Origin: Maritimibacter dapengensis
GTDB taxonomy: Bacteria > Pseudomonadota > Alphaproteobacteria > Rhodobacterales > Rhodobacteraceae
Direction of reading: 5' to 3'
DNA: 64,000 nucleotides
NCBI RefSeq assembly: GCF_019218265.1
Contig: NZ_JAHUZE010000001.1
Location: 1,116,001-1,180,000, forward strand
Positions 1 through 8,932 of the stretch are shown piece by piece (the stretch's first letter is position 1; every line of letters begins with the position of its first letter). The position numbers were made by a program, and so were the translations under genes. The notes below the pieces were generated by a model. That model had not been told where the DNA came from. It ran no database searches and saw only the letters and a list, made by a program, of their open reading frames with translations.

Positions 1-622
1 CGAGCGGGGCGAACATCCGGGCGTGGACCGCTGTCTCGTCGCGCACATAGGCGTAGATCGCGAAATCCAAACCGTTCGGATAACGCGCCGCGCCTTCGCG
101 AAACGCTGCGACATCCGGCACGAGGTCGGCCAGGGCGGCGCGGTCGGTCAACTCGACGAATGTGAACTCCAGCCCGACCCCCGCCATGATCGGTGCGCTT
201 GCGATCGTGGTCTCGGGCGTGCCGATGGCACGGGCGACCAGCGCTGCATCGGGTTCGGCGATGACCGAAAGCGGGCGGGTGTTCGTGAACGACGCACGTC
301 CGCCCTGCGACCACACGGCGATCTCGCCGATCCCCAGCTCCAGCACGAATTCCGGCCCCAGCCCCGCTTCGCCCAGCATGACAGCCGTGCCGATGGTGGG
401 ATGACCCGCGAAGGGCACCTCCATCGTCGGTGTGAAAATGCGAACCTTGGCAACGCCCCCGGCTTCAGGCGGGTAGAGGAACACGGTTTCCGAGAAATTG
501 AATTCCCGCGCGATCTTTTGCAGCTGCGCCTCGCCCAATTCCGCCGCGTTCGGGATGATGGCCAGGGGATTGCCGCCGAAGGGGCGCGCCGTGAACACGT
601 CATAAACGAGGTAGTCGGTCAT
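1..622 (-). CDS. PhzF family isomerase-like protein (partial, C-terminus outside window)
   Basis: The visible 207 residues begin with a typical PhzF N-terminus: the F-T-A-R-PFGGNP motif near residues 10-19, the SETVF segment with Glu45 (the catalytic acid position in PhzF), and PFAGHPTIG at residues 70-78. PhzF proteins share the diaminopimelate-epimerase fold. In phenazine producers they isomerise a biosynthetic intermediate, but most genomic members have unknown substrates and no phenazine genes are seen here. The start follows the upstream antiporter's stop by one base, so the two genes are probably cotranscribed. The frame runs off the left edge. The family call is firm; the substrate is unknown. 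Confidence 0.88.
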   Translation of the reverse strand, partial: MTDYLVYDVFTARPFGGNPLAIIPNAAELGEAQLQKIAREFNFSETVFLYPPEAGGVAKVRIFTPTMEVPFAGHPTIGTAVMLGEAGLGPEFVLELGIGEIAVWSQGGRASFTNTRPLSVIAEPDAALVARAIGTPETTIASAPIMAGVGLEFTFVELTDRAALADLVPDVAAFREGAARYPNGLDFAIYAYVRDETAVHARMFAPL

Positions 623-623
623 C

Positions 624-1895
624 TCACATCAACTCCGGTTCGCGCCCGACACGGGTCGCCAGCGCCTTGACCGTAAGCCCTTGAACGATGATCGAGAAGA
701 TCACGACGATATAGGTCGCGGCGAGGATGAGCGGTTTCCATTCGCTGTCGGGCAGGGACAGCGCCAGCGCGACCGAGATGCCGCCTTTCAGCCCGCCCCA
801 CGTCATGATCGGGATCACGCCGGGCGAGAAATCGCGGAAGGGTTTGAGGATCAGGACCGGGACCGCGACCGCAGCGAGCCGCGCGACGAGGGCCAAGCCA
901 ATGGCGAACACGCCGGCGAGGAAGGTGTCCATGGTGAAGGCGACGATGAAGACCTCGAAGCCGATCATCAGGAACAGGACCGCGTTCAGGATCTCGTCGA
1001 TGAGCCGCCAGAACGCGTCGACATAATCGCGCGTCTCCTCGCTCATCCCGTGTTTCGCGCCCACGTCACCGATCAGAAGCCCCGCGGAGACCGCCATGAT
1101 CGGGGCCGAGACGTGGAGCGCGACGGCAAGCTCGTAACCGCCGAAGGCAAGGCCGAGGGTGATGAGCACTTCGAGCGAGTAATCGTCTATGAGCCGCATG
1201 ACGCGGAAGGTGAGCCAGCCGAGAGCGATCCCCAGAAGCGCGCCGCCAAGTGCTTCCTGAAAGAAAAGCGTGGCGGCGTCACCGAGACCACCACCCCCGC
1301 CGTGATCGTCGCCGCCATGTCCACCTGCCACGACCGGGAAGGCGAGGCCGACGAGGACGAGATAGACCACGTATCCCACACCATCGTTGAACAGCGACTC
1401 GCCCGCGATCTTGGTCTCCAAGGATTTTCGCAGCGAGGCTTCGCGCAGCACGCCCAGCACCGCAACCGGGTCGGTGGGCGAGATCAGCGCGCCGAAGACG
1501 AGCGCGATCAGGAAGGGCATTCCGGTGATCCAATGGAACCCGGTCCCCACGATAACCGTCGACAGCGCCACGCCGATCGTCGCCATCAGGAACACAAGAC
1601 GCCATTGCTCGCGTAGATCCGCGATCTTCACGTGCAGCGCGCCTGCGAAAAGCAAAAGCCCCAGCATCCCCTCCAGAAGCGCCTCGGAGAAGTCGATGTT
1701 GCCGACGATCCCGGTCACGGTTTCGGCCATGTTCAGGCTTGGAAACAGCGCCTCCAGCCCGAGAATGACGAGCGAGGCGGCGAGCGACACGACGAGAATT
1801 CCAATGGCGGCAGGGAGCTTGAGGAATAAGTAGTTGATGGCACCGAAGGCCCCGGCGAGAACGATGAGAAGCGATGCGATCTGAAGAAATGTCAT
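624..1895 (-). CDS. NhaP-type Na+(K+)/H+ antiporter, CPA1 family
   Basis: This 423-residue protein consists almost entirely of hydrophobic segments, about 12 membrane helices, as in CPA1 cation/proton exchangers. Two family signatures are visible: the ISPTDPVAVLGVL stretch around residues 138-150 and GESLFNDGVGYVVY at 165-178, whose Asn170-Asp171 pair matches the cation-binding pair of electroneutral NhaP/NHE proteins. A His/Gly-rich loop (H-G-G-D-D-H-G-G-G) sits near residue 195. The protein ends soon after the last helix, so no large C-terminal regulatory domain is present. It presumably exchanges Na+ or K+ for H+ across the inner membrane. The PhzF-like gene follows directly. Ion preference cannot be read from sequence. 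Confidence 0.92.
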   Translation of the reverse strand: MTFLQIASLLIVLAGAFGAINYLFLKLPAAIGILVVSLAASLVILGLEALFPSLNMAETVTGIVGNIDFSEALLEGMLGLLLFAGALHVKIADLREQWRLVFLMATIGVALSTVIVGTGFHWITGMPFLIALVFGALISPTDPVAVLGVLREASLRKSLETKIAGESLFNDGVGYVVYLVLVGLAFPVVAGGHGGDDHGGGGGLGDAATLFFQEALGGALLGIALGWLTFRVMRLIDDYSLEVLITLGLAFGGYELAVALHVSAPIMAVSAGLLIGDVGAKHGMSEETRDYVDAFWRLIDEILNAVLFLMIGFEVFIVAFTMDTFLAGVFAIGLALVARLAAVAVPVLILKPFRDFSPGVIPIMTWGGLKGGISVALALSLPDSEWKPLILAATYIVVIFSIIVQGLTVKALATRVGREPELM

Positions 1896-2008
1896 GGGCC
1901 AACCTGCGCGAATTTCCAGTTAGCTAGCACGCTCCTGTGCGCAGGCAAACACAGAAGGACGCGAGGGCGCGGTTGACTTCGTAACCGTTGCAACGTTCCT
2001 GTTGCCGC

Positions 2009-2920
2009 ATGGAAGAGAAACGCAATCTCAACGCGCTGGGGGTCGGATCGCTTGTGGTGATCTCGTTCCTGCTCGGGCTGAACCATGTCGTCATCAAGCT
2101 CACGAACGAAGGCTTGCAGCCGGTTTTCGCGGCGGGTCTGCGCTCGTTCGGGGCGGCGTTCTGCGTCTGGCTCTGGATGAAATTTCGCGGACAAAAGCTC
2201 GACTATCGCGCCGGAACGCTTGGCGCGGGGCTATTGATCGGTCTGGTGTTTTCCGCCGAATTCCTCGGGCTGTTCGTGGCGCTCGATCTGACCAGCGTCA
2301 CCCGGACCTCGGTCATTTTCTATTCCATGCCGGTCTGGACCGCGATTGCGGCACATTTCCTCCTGCCCGGCGAACGCCTGACGCCTTTGAAGTTCACCGG
2401 CCTCGCGCTCGCCTTCGCAGGGGTGGCCTGGGCGATTGCGGACCGGGATTCAGGCGTGGCGGGCACGGCGAATATCTGGGGCGATGTGGCCGCGCTGATA
2501 GGCGCGTTCGGCTGGACCGGGGTCGCGATCCTCGCGCGGATCACGTCGCTCAACCGTGTCAGCCCGGAAATGCAGATGTTCTGGCAGCTTTCGGTGTCGG
2601 CCCCGGTGCTTCTCGGTGCCGCGTTCCTGTTCGGCCCGTTCATCCGCGACGTGACGACATGGCACTGGATCGGGCTTGGCTATCAGACCATCGTCATCGC
2701 GGCGGGGGCCTTCCTCGCGTGGTTCTGGCTTCTCAATCATTACAAGGCGTCGGCGATTTCGTCTTTCGCCTTCCTGACCCCGGTCATCTCGGTCGGGATG
2801 GGCTGGCTCGTCCTGAACGAGCCGATGTCGGTGTCCATCGTGGCAAAGCTCGCCATGGTCGCGGTCGGGATCGTTCTGATCAACCGTGTGCCGCGTCCGC
2901 GGCGTCAGCCCGCGGGCTGA
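2009..2920 (+). CDS. EamA/DMT superfamily transporter
   Basis: This 303-residue inner-membrane protein has about ten hydrophobic helices arranged as two EamA repeats, roughly residues 10-145 and 155-295. It fits drug/metabolite transporters that usually export amino acids or other small metabolites. A TTG 21 bases upstream is in frame, but the ATG at 2009 gives the usual short N-terminus (MEEKRN) before the first helix. The gene is divergent from the antiporter. Its last 41 bases overlap the 3' end of the convergent hydrolase gene. The substrate is unknown. Confidence 0.88.
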   Translation: MEEKRNLNALGVGSLVVISFLLGLNHVVIKLTNEGLQPVFAAGLRSFGAAFCVWLWMKFRGQKLDYRAGTLGAGLLIGLVFSAEFLGLFVALDLTSVTRTSVIFYSMPVWTAIAAHFLLPGERLTPLKFTGLALAFAGVAWAIADRDSGVAGTANIWGDVAALIGAFGWTGVAILARITSLNRVSPEMQMFWQLSVSAPVLLGAAFLFGPFIRDVTTWHWIGLGYQTIVIAAGAFLAWFWLLNHYKASAISSFAFLTPVISVGMGWLVLNEPMSVSIVAKLAMVAVGIVLINRVPRPRRQPAG

Positions 2921-3587
2921 GGTCGAACTCGGCCCAGATCGGCAGGTGATCGGAGGCGACGCGGGCGAGGCGGCTATCATGCACGCCGGCATCCAGAAGC
3001 CTCACGTCATGACTGTGCGCGATCCGGTCCAGATGGCCGGTGGGCCGCATCGTCGGGTAGGACGCGCCCGGTGCGTGCAGGCGAAAGGCATAGGAAAACT
3101 CCTCCATCCCCGCGGTGCGCGACCATTCGTTGAAATCGCCCAGGATGATCGTGGGGCCGGGGGTCGGCTCGAGCAGCCCGCGCAGGGCACGCATCTGCAC
3201 ATGACGATGCCGCCGCATAAGGCCCAGATGCACCCCCGCGATGGTCAACGCCCCGTCGATCTCGACCGCGACCGCGCCGCGCGGCTCCAGCCCCGGCAGG
3301 TCGAACCGCGACACACCGGTGACTTCATGCCCCCGCCGAACGAGCACCGCGTTCCCGTGATAGCCAAGCGACACGGCGCTCTGGCCAACGTCGGCGGGGA
3401 CATAATCGGTCTGGTCGGAAATCATCCTTCGAGGGAGCGCGGTAGGACGTGGGCCGAGCCGCCTGTCGGCCTCCTGCAAAACCACGACATCCGCATCGAG
3501 GCCGTTGATGACCTCGATCACCCGGTGCGGGTCGCGCCGTCGGTCGGTGCCCACGGCCTTGCGGATATTGTAGCTGGCAAGTCTCAT
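2880..3587 (-). CDS. endonuclease/exonuclease/phosphatase family hydrolase
   Basis: The 235-residue product has the EEP (DNase I-like) fold signatures: ASYNIRKA with Asn7 and LQEADRR with Glu39 for metal binding, a VHLG histidine near residue 120, GDFNEW at 150-155, and the terminal catalytic SDH pair at Asp213-His214. It lacks a clear signal peptide and is short for the family. Members cleave phosphodiester bonds in nucleic acids, phospholipids or inositol phosphates, and the true substrate here cannot be assigned. It converges on and overlaps the transporter gene by 41 bases, with no cotranscribed partner. Confidence 0.85.
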   Translation of the reverse strand: MRLASYNIRKAVGTDRRRDPHRVIEVINGLDADVVVLQEADRRLGPRPTALPRRMISDQTDYVPADVGQSAVSLGYHGNAVLVRRGHEVTGVSRFDLPGLEPRGAVAVEIDGALTIAGVHLGLMRRHRHVQMRALRGLLEPTPGPTIILGDFNEWSRTAGMEEFSYAFRLHAPGASYPTMRPTGHLDRIAHSHDVRLLDAGVHDSRLARVASDHLPIWAEFDLSPRADAADAAHG

Positions 3588-3649
3588 CGCTTATCCTAAA
3601 GACTACTCGGACGATTGAACGCCGGTTCCGCTGCGCCTAAATCAAGACC

Positions 3650-4345
3650 ATGTTTTTCAAGGGCCAGTCCATCGTCACCTATACGATCTGGGCGATCCTC
3701 GTCGTCGCGGTGGTCATCGCCATCGCGCTCAACGATTTGCCGATTGCCTTCGTGGGGCTTGCGACCCTCGCGCTGACGGTCGTGCCGCTGGTCATGGCGG
3801 AGCGCTTTCACCTTAAAATCCCGATCTATTTCTACGCCTATATCGTGTTCTTCCTGTTCGGGACGATCTTCCTCGGAGAAGCGTTCGATTTCTACACCCG
3901 TTTCTGGTGGTGGGACATCGTGATGCATGGCTCCTCGGCCGTGGGCTTCGGGATCATCGGCGTCGTCTTCACGCTGCTCATGTTCGAGGGCGACCGATAT
4001 GCCGCGCCGCCAATGGCGGTGGCCATCATCGCGTTCTCCATCGCGCTGTCGATTGGCGCTTTGTGGGAGATTTTCGAGTTCGGGATGGACCGGGCCTTCG
4101 GGATGAACATGCAGAAATCCGGGCTTCAGGACACGATGACCGACCTGATGGTGGACACGGTCGGGGCGGCGCTTGGTGCGGCGACCGGTTATGTTTTTCT
4201 GAAAGGGCGGGCGCGGCGCGGGTTGCCCGGTGTCATTGCGGAGTTCGTGTCGCGAAACAAGCGCTTCGTGCGGCGGCGTGGCCGGGTCTTGCGTTATGAA
4301 CTGGGGCACCGGACCGCCAGGGAAAAGCCGCCCGAGGGCGAGTGA
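3650..4345 (+). CDS. YjdF/DUF2238-like integral membrane protein
   Basis: The 231-residue protein has about six membrane helices between residues 8 and 190. The WWWDIVMHGSSAVGFG segment, the GALWEIFEFGMDR segment and the LQDTMTDLMVDTVGAALGA segment place conserved acidic residues and His near the membrane, as in the YjdF/DUF2238 family. The family has no established function. The C-terminal 40 residues are basic (RARR, RRRGR) and presumably cytosolic. Its stop codon is directly adjacent to the end of convergent selO, with no spacer. Confidence is moderate for the family and nil for the biochemical role. Confidence 0.72.
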   Translation: MFFKGQSIVTYTIWAILVVAVVIAIALNDLPIAFVGLATLALTVVPLVMAERFHLKIPIYFYAYIVFFLFGTIFLGEAFDFYTRFWWWDIVMHGSSAVGFGIIGVVFTLLMFEGDRYAAPPMAVAIIAFSIALSIGALWEIFEFGMDRAFGMNMQKSGLQDTMTDLMVDTVGAALGAATGYVFLKGRARRGLPGVIAEFVSRNKRFVRRRGRVLRYELGHRTAREKPPEGE

Positions 4346-5761
4346 TCAGGTGCCGCAGAAGGTCCGCGCCACACGTTCTTCGGGCAGGGGCGCGGCGGCG
4401 AAATAGGCGGTGTCCGGCCTATCGTCAAAGGGGGTTTTGAACGCCGTGTTCATGCGGTGGAACGGCGCAAAGTCGCCCTCGACTGCGGCCTGGATCATCT
4501 GCTCGACGCGGTGATTGCGCGGGATGATCGCCGGGTTCGCCTTGTGCATGACGGCCTGAGCGTCGCCGGGATCTCGGGCGAGCCGCGCGTTCCACTGGGC
4601 CGCCCAGCTTTCCCACGCGCCGTCTTCGGTGATCTCGGACGATCCATCCATGTCCGTCGCCAAGGCCCTGAATGTATTGGCGAAATCGGCTTGCGATGTC
4701 GCCATGCGGGACAGAAGACCCTGCACCAGCGCGCCGTCGCCCTCTTCCTCGGTCGTCAGCCCGATCTTGGCGCGGAACCGGCGGAGCCAGGCATCGCCGA
4801 AAAGTTCGGGGAAAGCGTGCAGACGTTCCTCGGCCGCTTCGATCTTCGTATCGTCATCACCCTCCATCAGCGGCAGGAGCGATGTGGCGAGCTGGGCAAG
4901 GTTCCAGATGCCCATATTGGGCTGGTTGCCATAAGCATAGCGCCCCATCTGGTCGATGGACGAGAACACCGTGTTCGGGTGGTAAGCATCCATGAAAGCG
5001 CAGGGGCCGTAGTCGATCGTCTCGCCGGAAATCGCCATGTTGTCGGTGTTCATCACGCCATGGATGAAGCCCACGGAGTGCCAAGCCGCGATCAATTCGG
5101 CCTGTGCCGCGGTCACGGCGGAGATCAGGCCGAGTGGCCCGTCGGCGTCCGGGTAGTGACGCTCGATGGCGTGTTCCATCAAGGCGCGCACCGCGTCGTG
5201 GTCGCCGCGTGAGGCGAAAACCTGAAACGTGCCGACGCGGAGGTGGCTTGCGGCCACGCGGGTCAGCACCGCGCCGGGCAGGATCGTCTCGCGGATCACG
5301 TCCTCGCCGGTGGTGGCGGCCCCGAGGGCGCGGGTCGTGGGAATGCCGAGCGCATGCATCGCCTCGGACACCACGTATTCGCGCAGGACGGGCCCGAGCC
5401 ACGCGCGACCGTCGCCGCCCCGCGAATAGGGCGTGCGTCCCGACCCTTTGAGTTGGATGTCGCGACGTTGCGCCCTGTTATCAATGACTTCGCCCAGGAG
5501 GATCGCGCGCCCGTCACCAAGCTGCGGCACGAAATTCCCGAATTGGTGCCCGGCATAAAGCTGCGCCAAAGGGTCCGCGCCCTCAGGCACTTCGTTGCCC
5601 GCCAGCACATCGGCGGTCAGGCTGTCAGGGTCGATCCCCAACTCCCGCGCAAGATCGGTGTTGACCGCGATCACCGCGGGCTTCGTGACCGGCACGGGGG
5701 CCTGCTTCGTGTAGAAGTGATCCGGGAGCCGGGCGTAGGAATTGTCGAAGCGGATCGTCAT
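4346..5761 (-). CDS. selO: protein adenylyltransferase SelO (YdiU/UPF0061)
   Basis: SelO is a pseudokinase-fold enzyme that transfers AMP from ATP to Ser, Thr or Tyr of target proteins and is linked to redox stress. The 471-residue product has the family landmarks in order: LYAGHQFGNFVPQLGDGRA (68-86), KGSGRTPYSRGGDG (105-118), HGVMNTDNM (234-242) and IDYGPCAF (249-256) with metal-binding Asp250. It ends in TFCGT. The C-terminal Cys469 sits where animal SelO carries selenocysteine, so this is the Cys form. It is the last gene of an apparent xth-nucleoside hydrolase-selO operon, 18 bases after its neighbour. Confidence 0.95.
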   Translation of the reverse strand: MTIRFDNSYARLPDHFYTKQAPVPVTKPAVIAVNTDLARELGIDPDSLTADVLAGNEVPEGADPLAQLYAGHQFGNFVPQLGDGRAILLGEVIDNRAQRRDIQLKGSGRTPYSRGGDGRAWLGPVLREYVVSEAMHALGIPTTRALGAATTGEDVIRETILPGAVLTRVAASHLRVGTFQVFASRGDHDAVRALMEHAIERHYPDADGPLGLISAVTAAQAELIAAWHSVGFIHGVMNTDNMAISGETIDYGPCAFMDAYHPNTVFSSIDQMGRYAYGNQPNMGIWNLAQLATSLLPLMEGDDDTKIEAAEERLHAFPELFGDAWLRRFRAKIGLTTEEEGDGALVQGLLSRMATSQADFANTFRALATDMDGSSEITEDGAWESWAAQWNARLARDPGDAQAVMHKANPAIIPRNHRVEQMIQAAVEGDFAPFHRMNTAFKTPFDDRPDTAYFAAAPLPEERVARTFCGT

Positions 5762-5779
5762 GAGTGACAGGTAGGCAGC

Positions 5780-6724
5780 CTAGGGCAATCGCGCAAGTCG
5801 GCGGGTCAGGAGGTCGAAGAACCCGTCCGCGTCGATATCGCCCATGAACATGGCATTTGGTGCACGATCGGTCACGCGCCACCAATCGGCCACCGTCATA
5901 CCAAGGGTGAGGTCCGAGCTGGTCTCGACCTCGACATTGATATGCCGCCCTGAGAACAGCCCCGGTTCGAGAAGGTAGGCGGTCACGGTGGGGTCGTGCA
6001 GGGGCGCGCCGTCGGAGCCGTATTTCTCAAGGTCGAACCGTTCGAAGAAATCCGTCATCTGAGCGGTCACGAGACCGGTCCGATTGCCCAAATGCCGGAA
6101 AGCGTCGTTGCGGGGTTTGGTGACCAGCGCCTTGTGCGTCACGTCGAGCGGCATGATGGTCAGCGGAACGCCGGATTTGAACACGATGTCAGCGGCTTCC
6201 GGGTCGACATATATGTTGAATTCTGCCGATGGCGTGATGTTGCCCACTTCGAAATACGCTCCGCCCATTGCCACGATTTCGGCCACGCGGGGGATGATGT
6301 CGGGCGCCCGTTCGAACGCGGTGGCGACATTGGTGAGCGGCCCGAGCGTGCAGAGCGTCACCGCGCCGGGGGCTTCGCTTCGCAGGGTTTCGATCACGAA
6401 ATCAACGGCATGTTGCTCTTGCAACGGCATCGTCGGGTCGGGGAGCGTCGGGCCGTCCAGCCCGGTGCGCCCATGGACGTGCTCGGCGGTCACGAGGTTG
6501 CGGCGCATCGGCTGATCGCACCCCGCAAAGACACGGATGTCGGGGCGCTCGGCCAGTTCGCAGACCATGCGCGCGTTCTTCGCCGTCAGGGTGAGCGGCA
6601 CGTTCCCGGCGACTGCGGTGATCCCCAGAACCTCCAACTCCGGCGAGGCGAGCGCGAGCAGGATCGCGACGGCGTCGTCCTGTCCGGGGTCGGTGTCGAT
6701 GATGATTTTGCGCGGTTTATCCAT
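5780..6724 (-). CDS. inosine-uridine preferring nucleoside hydrolase family
   Basis: The 314-residue protein opens with the diagnostic Asp cluster DTDPGQDDA at residues 10-18, which binds Ca2+ and the ribose in nucleoside hydrolases. It also has GGAYFEVGNITPSAEFNIY in the middle, typical of the family. The expected reaction is hydrolysis of the N-glycosidic bond of purine or pyrimidine nucleosides in the cytosol for salvage. The start lies three bases after the xth stop, so translation is probably coupled. Base specificity cannot be predicted from the visible residues. Confidence 0.93.
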   Translation of the reverse strand: MDKPRKIIIDTDPGQDDAVAILLALASPELEVLGITAVAGNVPLTLTAKNARMVCELAERPDIRVFAGCDQPMRRNLVTAEHVHGRTGLDGPTLPDPTMPLQEQHAVDFVIETLRSEAPGAVTLCTLGPLTNVATAFERAPDIIPRVAEIVAMGGAYFEVGNITPSAEFNIYVDPEAADIVFKSGVPLTIMPLDVTHKALVTKPRNDAFRHLGNRTGLVTAQMTDFFERFDLEKYGSDGAPLHDPTVTAYLLEPGLFSGRHINVEVETSSDLTLGMTVADWWRVTDRAPNAMFMGDIDADGFFDLLTRRLARLP

Positions 6725-6727
6725 GTC

Positions 6728-7528
6728 TTACGCAGCGAGATTGACCCAGATCGGCACGTGGTCCGAGGGCTTTTCACGGGCGCGCACGTCCTTGTCGATC
6801 TGACACTCCGTGAGAAGGTCGGCACATTGCGGCGAGAGCAGGAAATGGTCGATGCGGATGCCGTCATTGCGTTGCCACGCCCCGCGCTGAAAATCCCAGA
6901 ACGTGTAGTGTTCGGGCGCTTGCGTGCGGGCGCGGAAGGCTTCGGTCAGGCCGAGATTGACCAATTCGCGAAACGCGCCCCGGCTTTCGGGCTGGAACAG
7001 CGCATCGTCACGCCAGGCTTCGGGGCGGGCCGCATCCTCGACCTGCGGGATCACGTTGTAATCGCCCGCCATGAGAAACGGCTCCTCCAGGGCGAGCAAT
7101 TCCTCGGCGCGGGATTTCAGACGCGCCATCCAGCGCAGTTTATAGGCGAATTTCTCGTCGCCCACGGGATTACCATTGGGCAGGTAAAGACCGCATATTC
7201 GCACCGCGCGCTCGCCGACGACAGTGGCCTCGATATACCGCGCCTCTTCATCGTCTGCCCCGTCGCGGCCCACGCCTTCGGCGCCCGGCAGGCCGCGCAC
7301 CACGTCCTCGAGCGGGAATTTCGACAGGAGCGCGACGCCGTTGAAGGACTTTTGTCCATGGGTTTCAACGTTGTAGCCCATGTCCTCGAAATGCTCGCGG
7401 GGGAAGTTCTCGTCGATCGACTTGATCTCCTGAAAGATCACCACGTCCGGCTCGGCCTCCTGCAACCAGTCGGTGACGGCAGGCAGCCGGGCCTTGATCC
7501 CGTTGATGTTGTAACTGGCGATTTTCAT
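6728..7528 (-). CDS. xth: exodeoxyribonuclease III / AP endonuclease
   Basis: The 266-residue product has full-length ExoIII architecture: SYNINGIKARL with Asn7, FQEIK with Glu34, AGDYNVIP with Asp156/Asn158, and the terminal SDHVPIW with Asp256-His257. These form the metal and catalytic set of the Xth family, which acts in base-excision repair by incising at abasic sites and trimming 3' blocks. A GGAGG-like Shine-Dalgarno (GCGGAGGCCGCCC before ATG) supports this start. It is the first gene of a three-gene operon. Its upstream region carries the CGTATGG array described separately. Confidence 0.96.
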   Translation of the reverse strand: MKIASYNINGIKARLPAVTDWLQEAEPDVVIFQEIKSIDENFPREHFEDMGYNVETHGQKSFNGVALLSKFPLEDVVRGLPGAEGVGRDGADDEEARYIEATVVGERAVRICGLYLPNGNPVGDEKFAYKLRWMARLKSRAEELLALEEPFLMAGDYNVIPQVEDAARPEAWRDDALFQPESRGAFRELVNLGLTEAFRARTQAPEHYTFWDFQRGAWQRNDGIRIDHFLLSPQCADLLTECQIDKDVRAREKPSDHVPIWVNLAA

Positions 7529-7592
7529 GGGCGGCCTCCGCGTTTACCGGGAGCGTAGCGGCGGGGGCGTCCGGGGGAAAGCGGATTTGGGA

Positions 7593-7643
7593 CGTATGGA
7601 TCACGTATGGAAGACGTATGGAAAGCGTATGGATGGAATATGG
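7593..7643 (+). repeat. 11-bp-period tandem array of CGTATGG (five units)
   Basis: Four perfect CGTATGG heptamers begin at 7593, 7604, 7615 and 7626, and a degenerate fifth (AATATGG) begins at 7637; every start is exactly 11 bases from the next. The four bases between heptamers vary. The array lies 65-115 bases upstream of the xth start codon. A matching array lies upstream of serS (62503-62553) in the same orientation relative to its gene. A period of 11 is not a multiple of three, so coding is unlikely. It resembles a helically phased protein-binding array, but I do not recognise the factor. Confidence 0.8.
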
Positions 7644-7708
7644 GACCGGATTGCCGCGACACGGATCGTTGGATGGTTAACGGTGCCGTGCGCAGGTCCG
7701 CTGGCACG

Positions 7709-8875
7709 CTACGCGCGGCCCGCGATGGCGCGCCCAGCCGCCGCGCCGGAGGCCCAGGCCCACTGAAAATTGTATCCGCCGAGCCAGCCGGTCACGTCCA
7801 CCGCTTCGCCGATGATGTAAAGACCGGGGAGGTGTTTGGATTCCATAGTCTTCGAAGACAGGCCGTCGGTTGCCACACCGCCTGCGGTCACTTCCGCCGT
7901 GCGGTAGCCTTCGGACCCGGCGGGGGTGAGCATCCAGGCGCTTAGCGTGTCGCAAATGTCGCCAAGCCGCGCGTCGGACTGGTCGGCAAGGTTGCCCGTC
8001 AGGTCCATCTCGCCGGCCAGAAATTCCACAAGGCGCGCAGGCAGATGGCGGGCAAGCTCGGTGGTCAGGGCATGGCGGCCCTGCGTCTGCCTTTGCGCGC
8101 GCAGGGTGTCGAGCAGCGCGGCGGGGCAGATGTCGAGCCAGATCGCCTCGCCCTCATGCCAATAGGAGCTGAGTTGCAGGATCGCGGGGCCGGAGAGGCC
8201 GCGATGGGTAAAAAGAAGCGCCTCGGAAAACCGCGCCCGGTCGTTGGACGCTGTGCAGGGGGTGGAGACGCCGGCGAGTGGCGCGAAACGGTCGCCGAAG
8301 GTGAGGGGGACGAGCGCGGGGCGCGGGGTGACGATGTCGTGCCCGAACTGGCGTGCGAGGTCATAGGCCAGCCCGGTGGCCCCCATTTTCGGGATCGACT
8401 TGCCGCCTGTGGCGAGCACGAGGTTGTCGCAGGTGTAGGTGCCCTTGTCCGTCCTGACGGCGAACTGACCGCCCTGATGCGTGACGCCCTCGATCTGCGT
8501 CGAAAGCTGAAGAATTGCACCGGCGTCGCGCATCTCGGACAAGAGCATGTCGATGATCTGCGTGGACTTGCCGTCACAGAACAATTGCCCCAGCGTCTTT
8601 TCGTGCCAGGCGATCCCGTGGCGCGAGACGAGTTCGATGAAATCCCAATGCGTATATCGCGCCAGCGCGGATTTCGGGAAATGCGGGTTCTGCCCGTGAA
8701 AATTCGCTGCCGTCACATCGAGATTGGTGAAATTGCAGCGCCCGCCACCCGAGATGCGGATTTTCTCACCGGGCTTGGCCGCGTGGTCGAGGACCAGCGT
8801 ATCCGGCCCGGCGAAGGCCGCGGCCATGAGCCCGGCGGCTCCTGCGCCAAGGATGATCGTGCGGTGATAGGTCAT
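7709..8875 (-). CDS. HI0933/YhiN-like NAD(P)/FAD-dependent oxidoreductase
   Basis: The 388-residue flavoprotein has an N-terminal dinucleotide-binding motif GAGAAG (10-15), the family hallmark RISGGGRCNFTN (40-51), and a second FAD contact in LATGGKSIPKMGATG near the middle. The C-terminus, with GGYNFQWAWASG, also fits the HI0933 family. The substrate is not established for most members. The stop is 180 bases upstream of xth, with the CGTATGG array between, so xth is probably transcribed from its own promoter. Confidence 0.9.
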   Translation of the reverse strand: MTYHRTIILGAGAAGLMAAAFAGPDTLVLDHAAKPGEKIRISGGGRCNFTNLDVTAANFHGQNPHFPKSALARYTHWDFIELVSRHGIAWHEKTLGQLFCDGKSTQIIDMLLSEMRDAGAILQLSTQIEGVTHQGGQFAVRTDKGTYTCDNLVLATGGKSIPKMGATGLAYDLARQFGHDIVTPRPALVPLTFGDRFAPLAGVSTPCTASNDRARFSEALLFTHRGLSGPAILQLSSYWHEGEAIWLDICPAALLDTLRAQRQTQGRHALTTELARHLPARLVEFLAGEMDLTGNLADQSDARLGDICDTLSAWMLTPAGSEGYRTAEVTAGGVATDGLSSKTMESKHLPGLYIIGEAVDVTGWLGGYNFQWAWASGAAAGRAIAGRA

Positions 8876-8932
8876 CGGTTCGCCATTCCCTCACAGATAC
8901 ATCTTTCCGGTCTTCAAATATCCCGAGGGGGT

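Noticed and set aside
1986-1995. CGTTGCAACG palindrome between nhaP and the EamA gene as an operator
   Set aside because: A single 10-base palindrome without a second copy or a neighbouring regulator gene; chance in GC-rich DNA cannot be excluded.
7593-7643. CRISPR-like spacing of short repeats
   Set aside because: Units are 7 bases with 4-base linkers, far shorter than any CRISPR repeat/spacer, and no cas gene is present.
7525-7707. Possible small protein translated through the CGTATGG array on the minus strand
   Set aside because: The 11-base repeat shifts the reading frame at every unit, the heptamers are conserved at the DNA level, and there is no ribosome site. A similar frame through the second array shares only residues forced by the heptamer.
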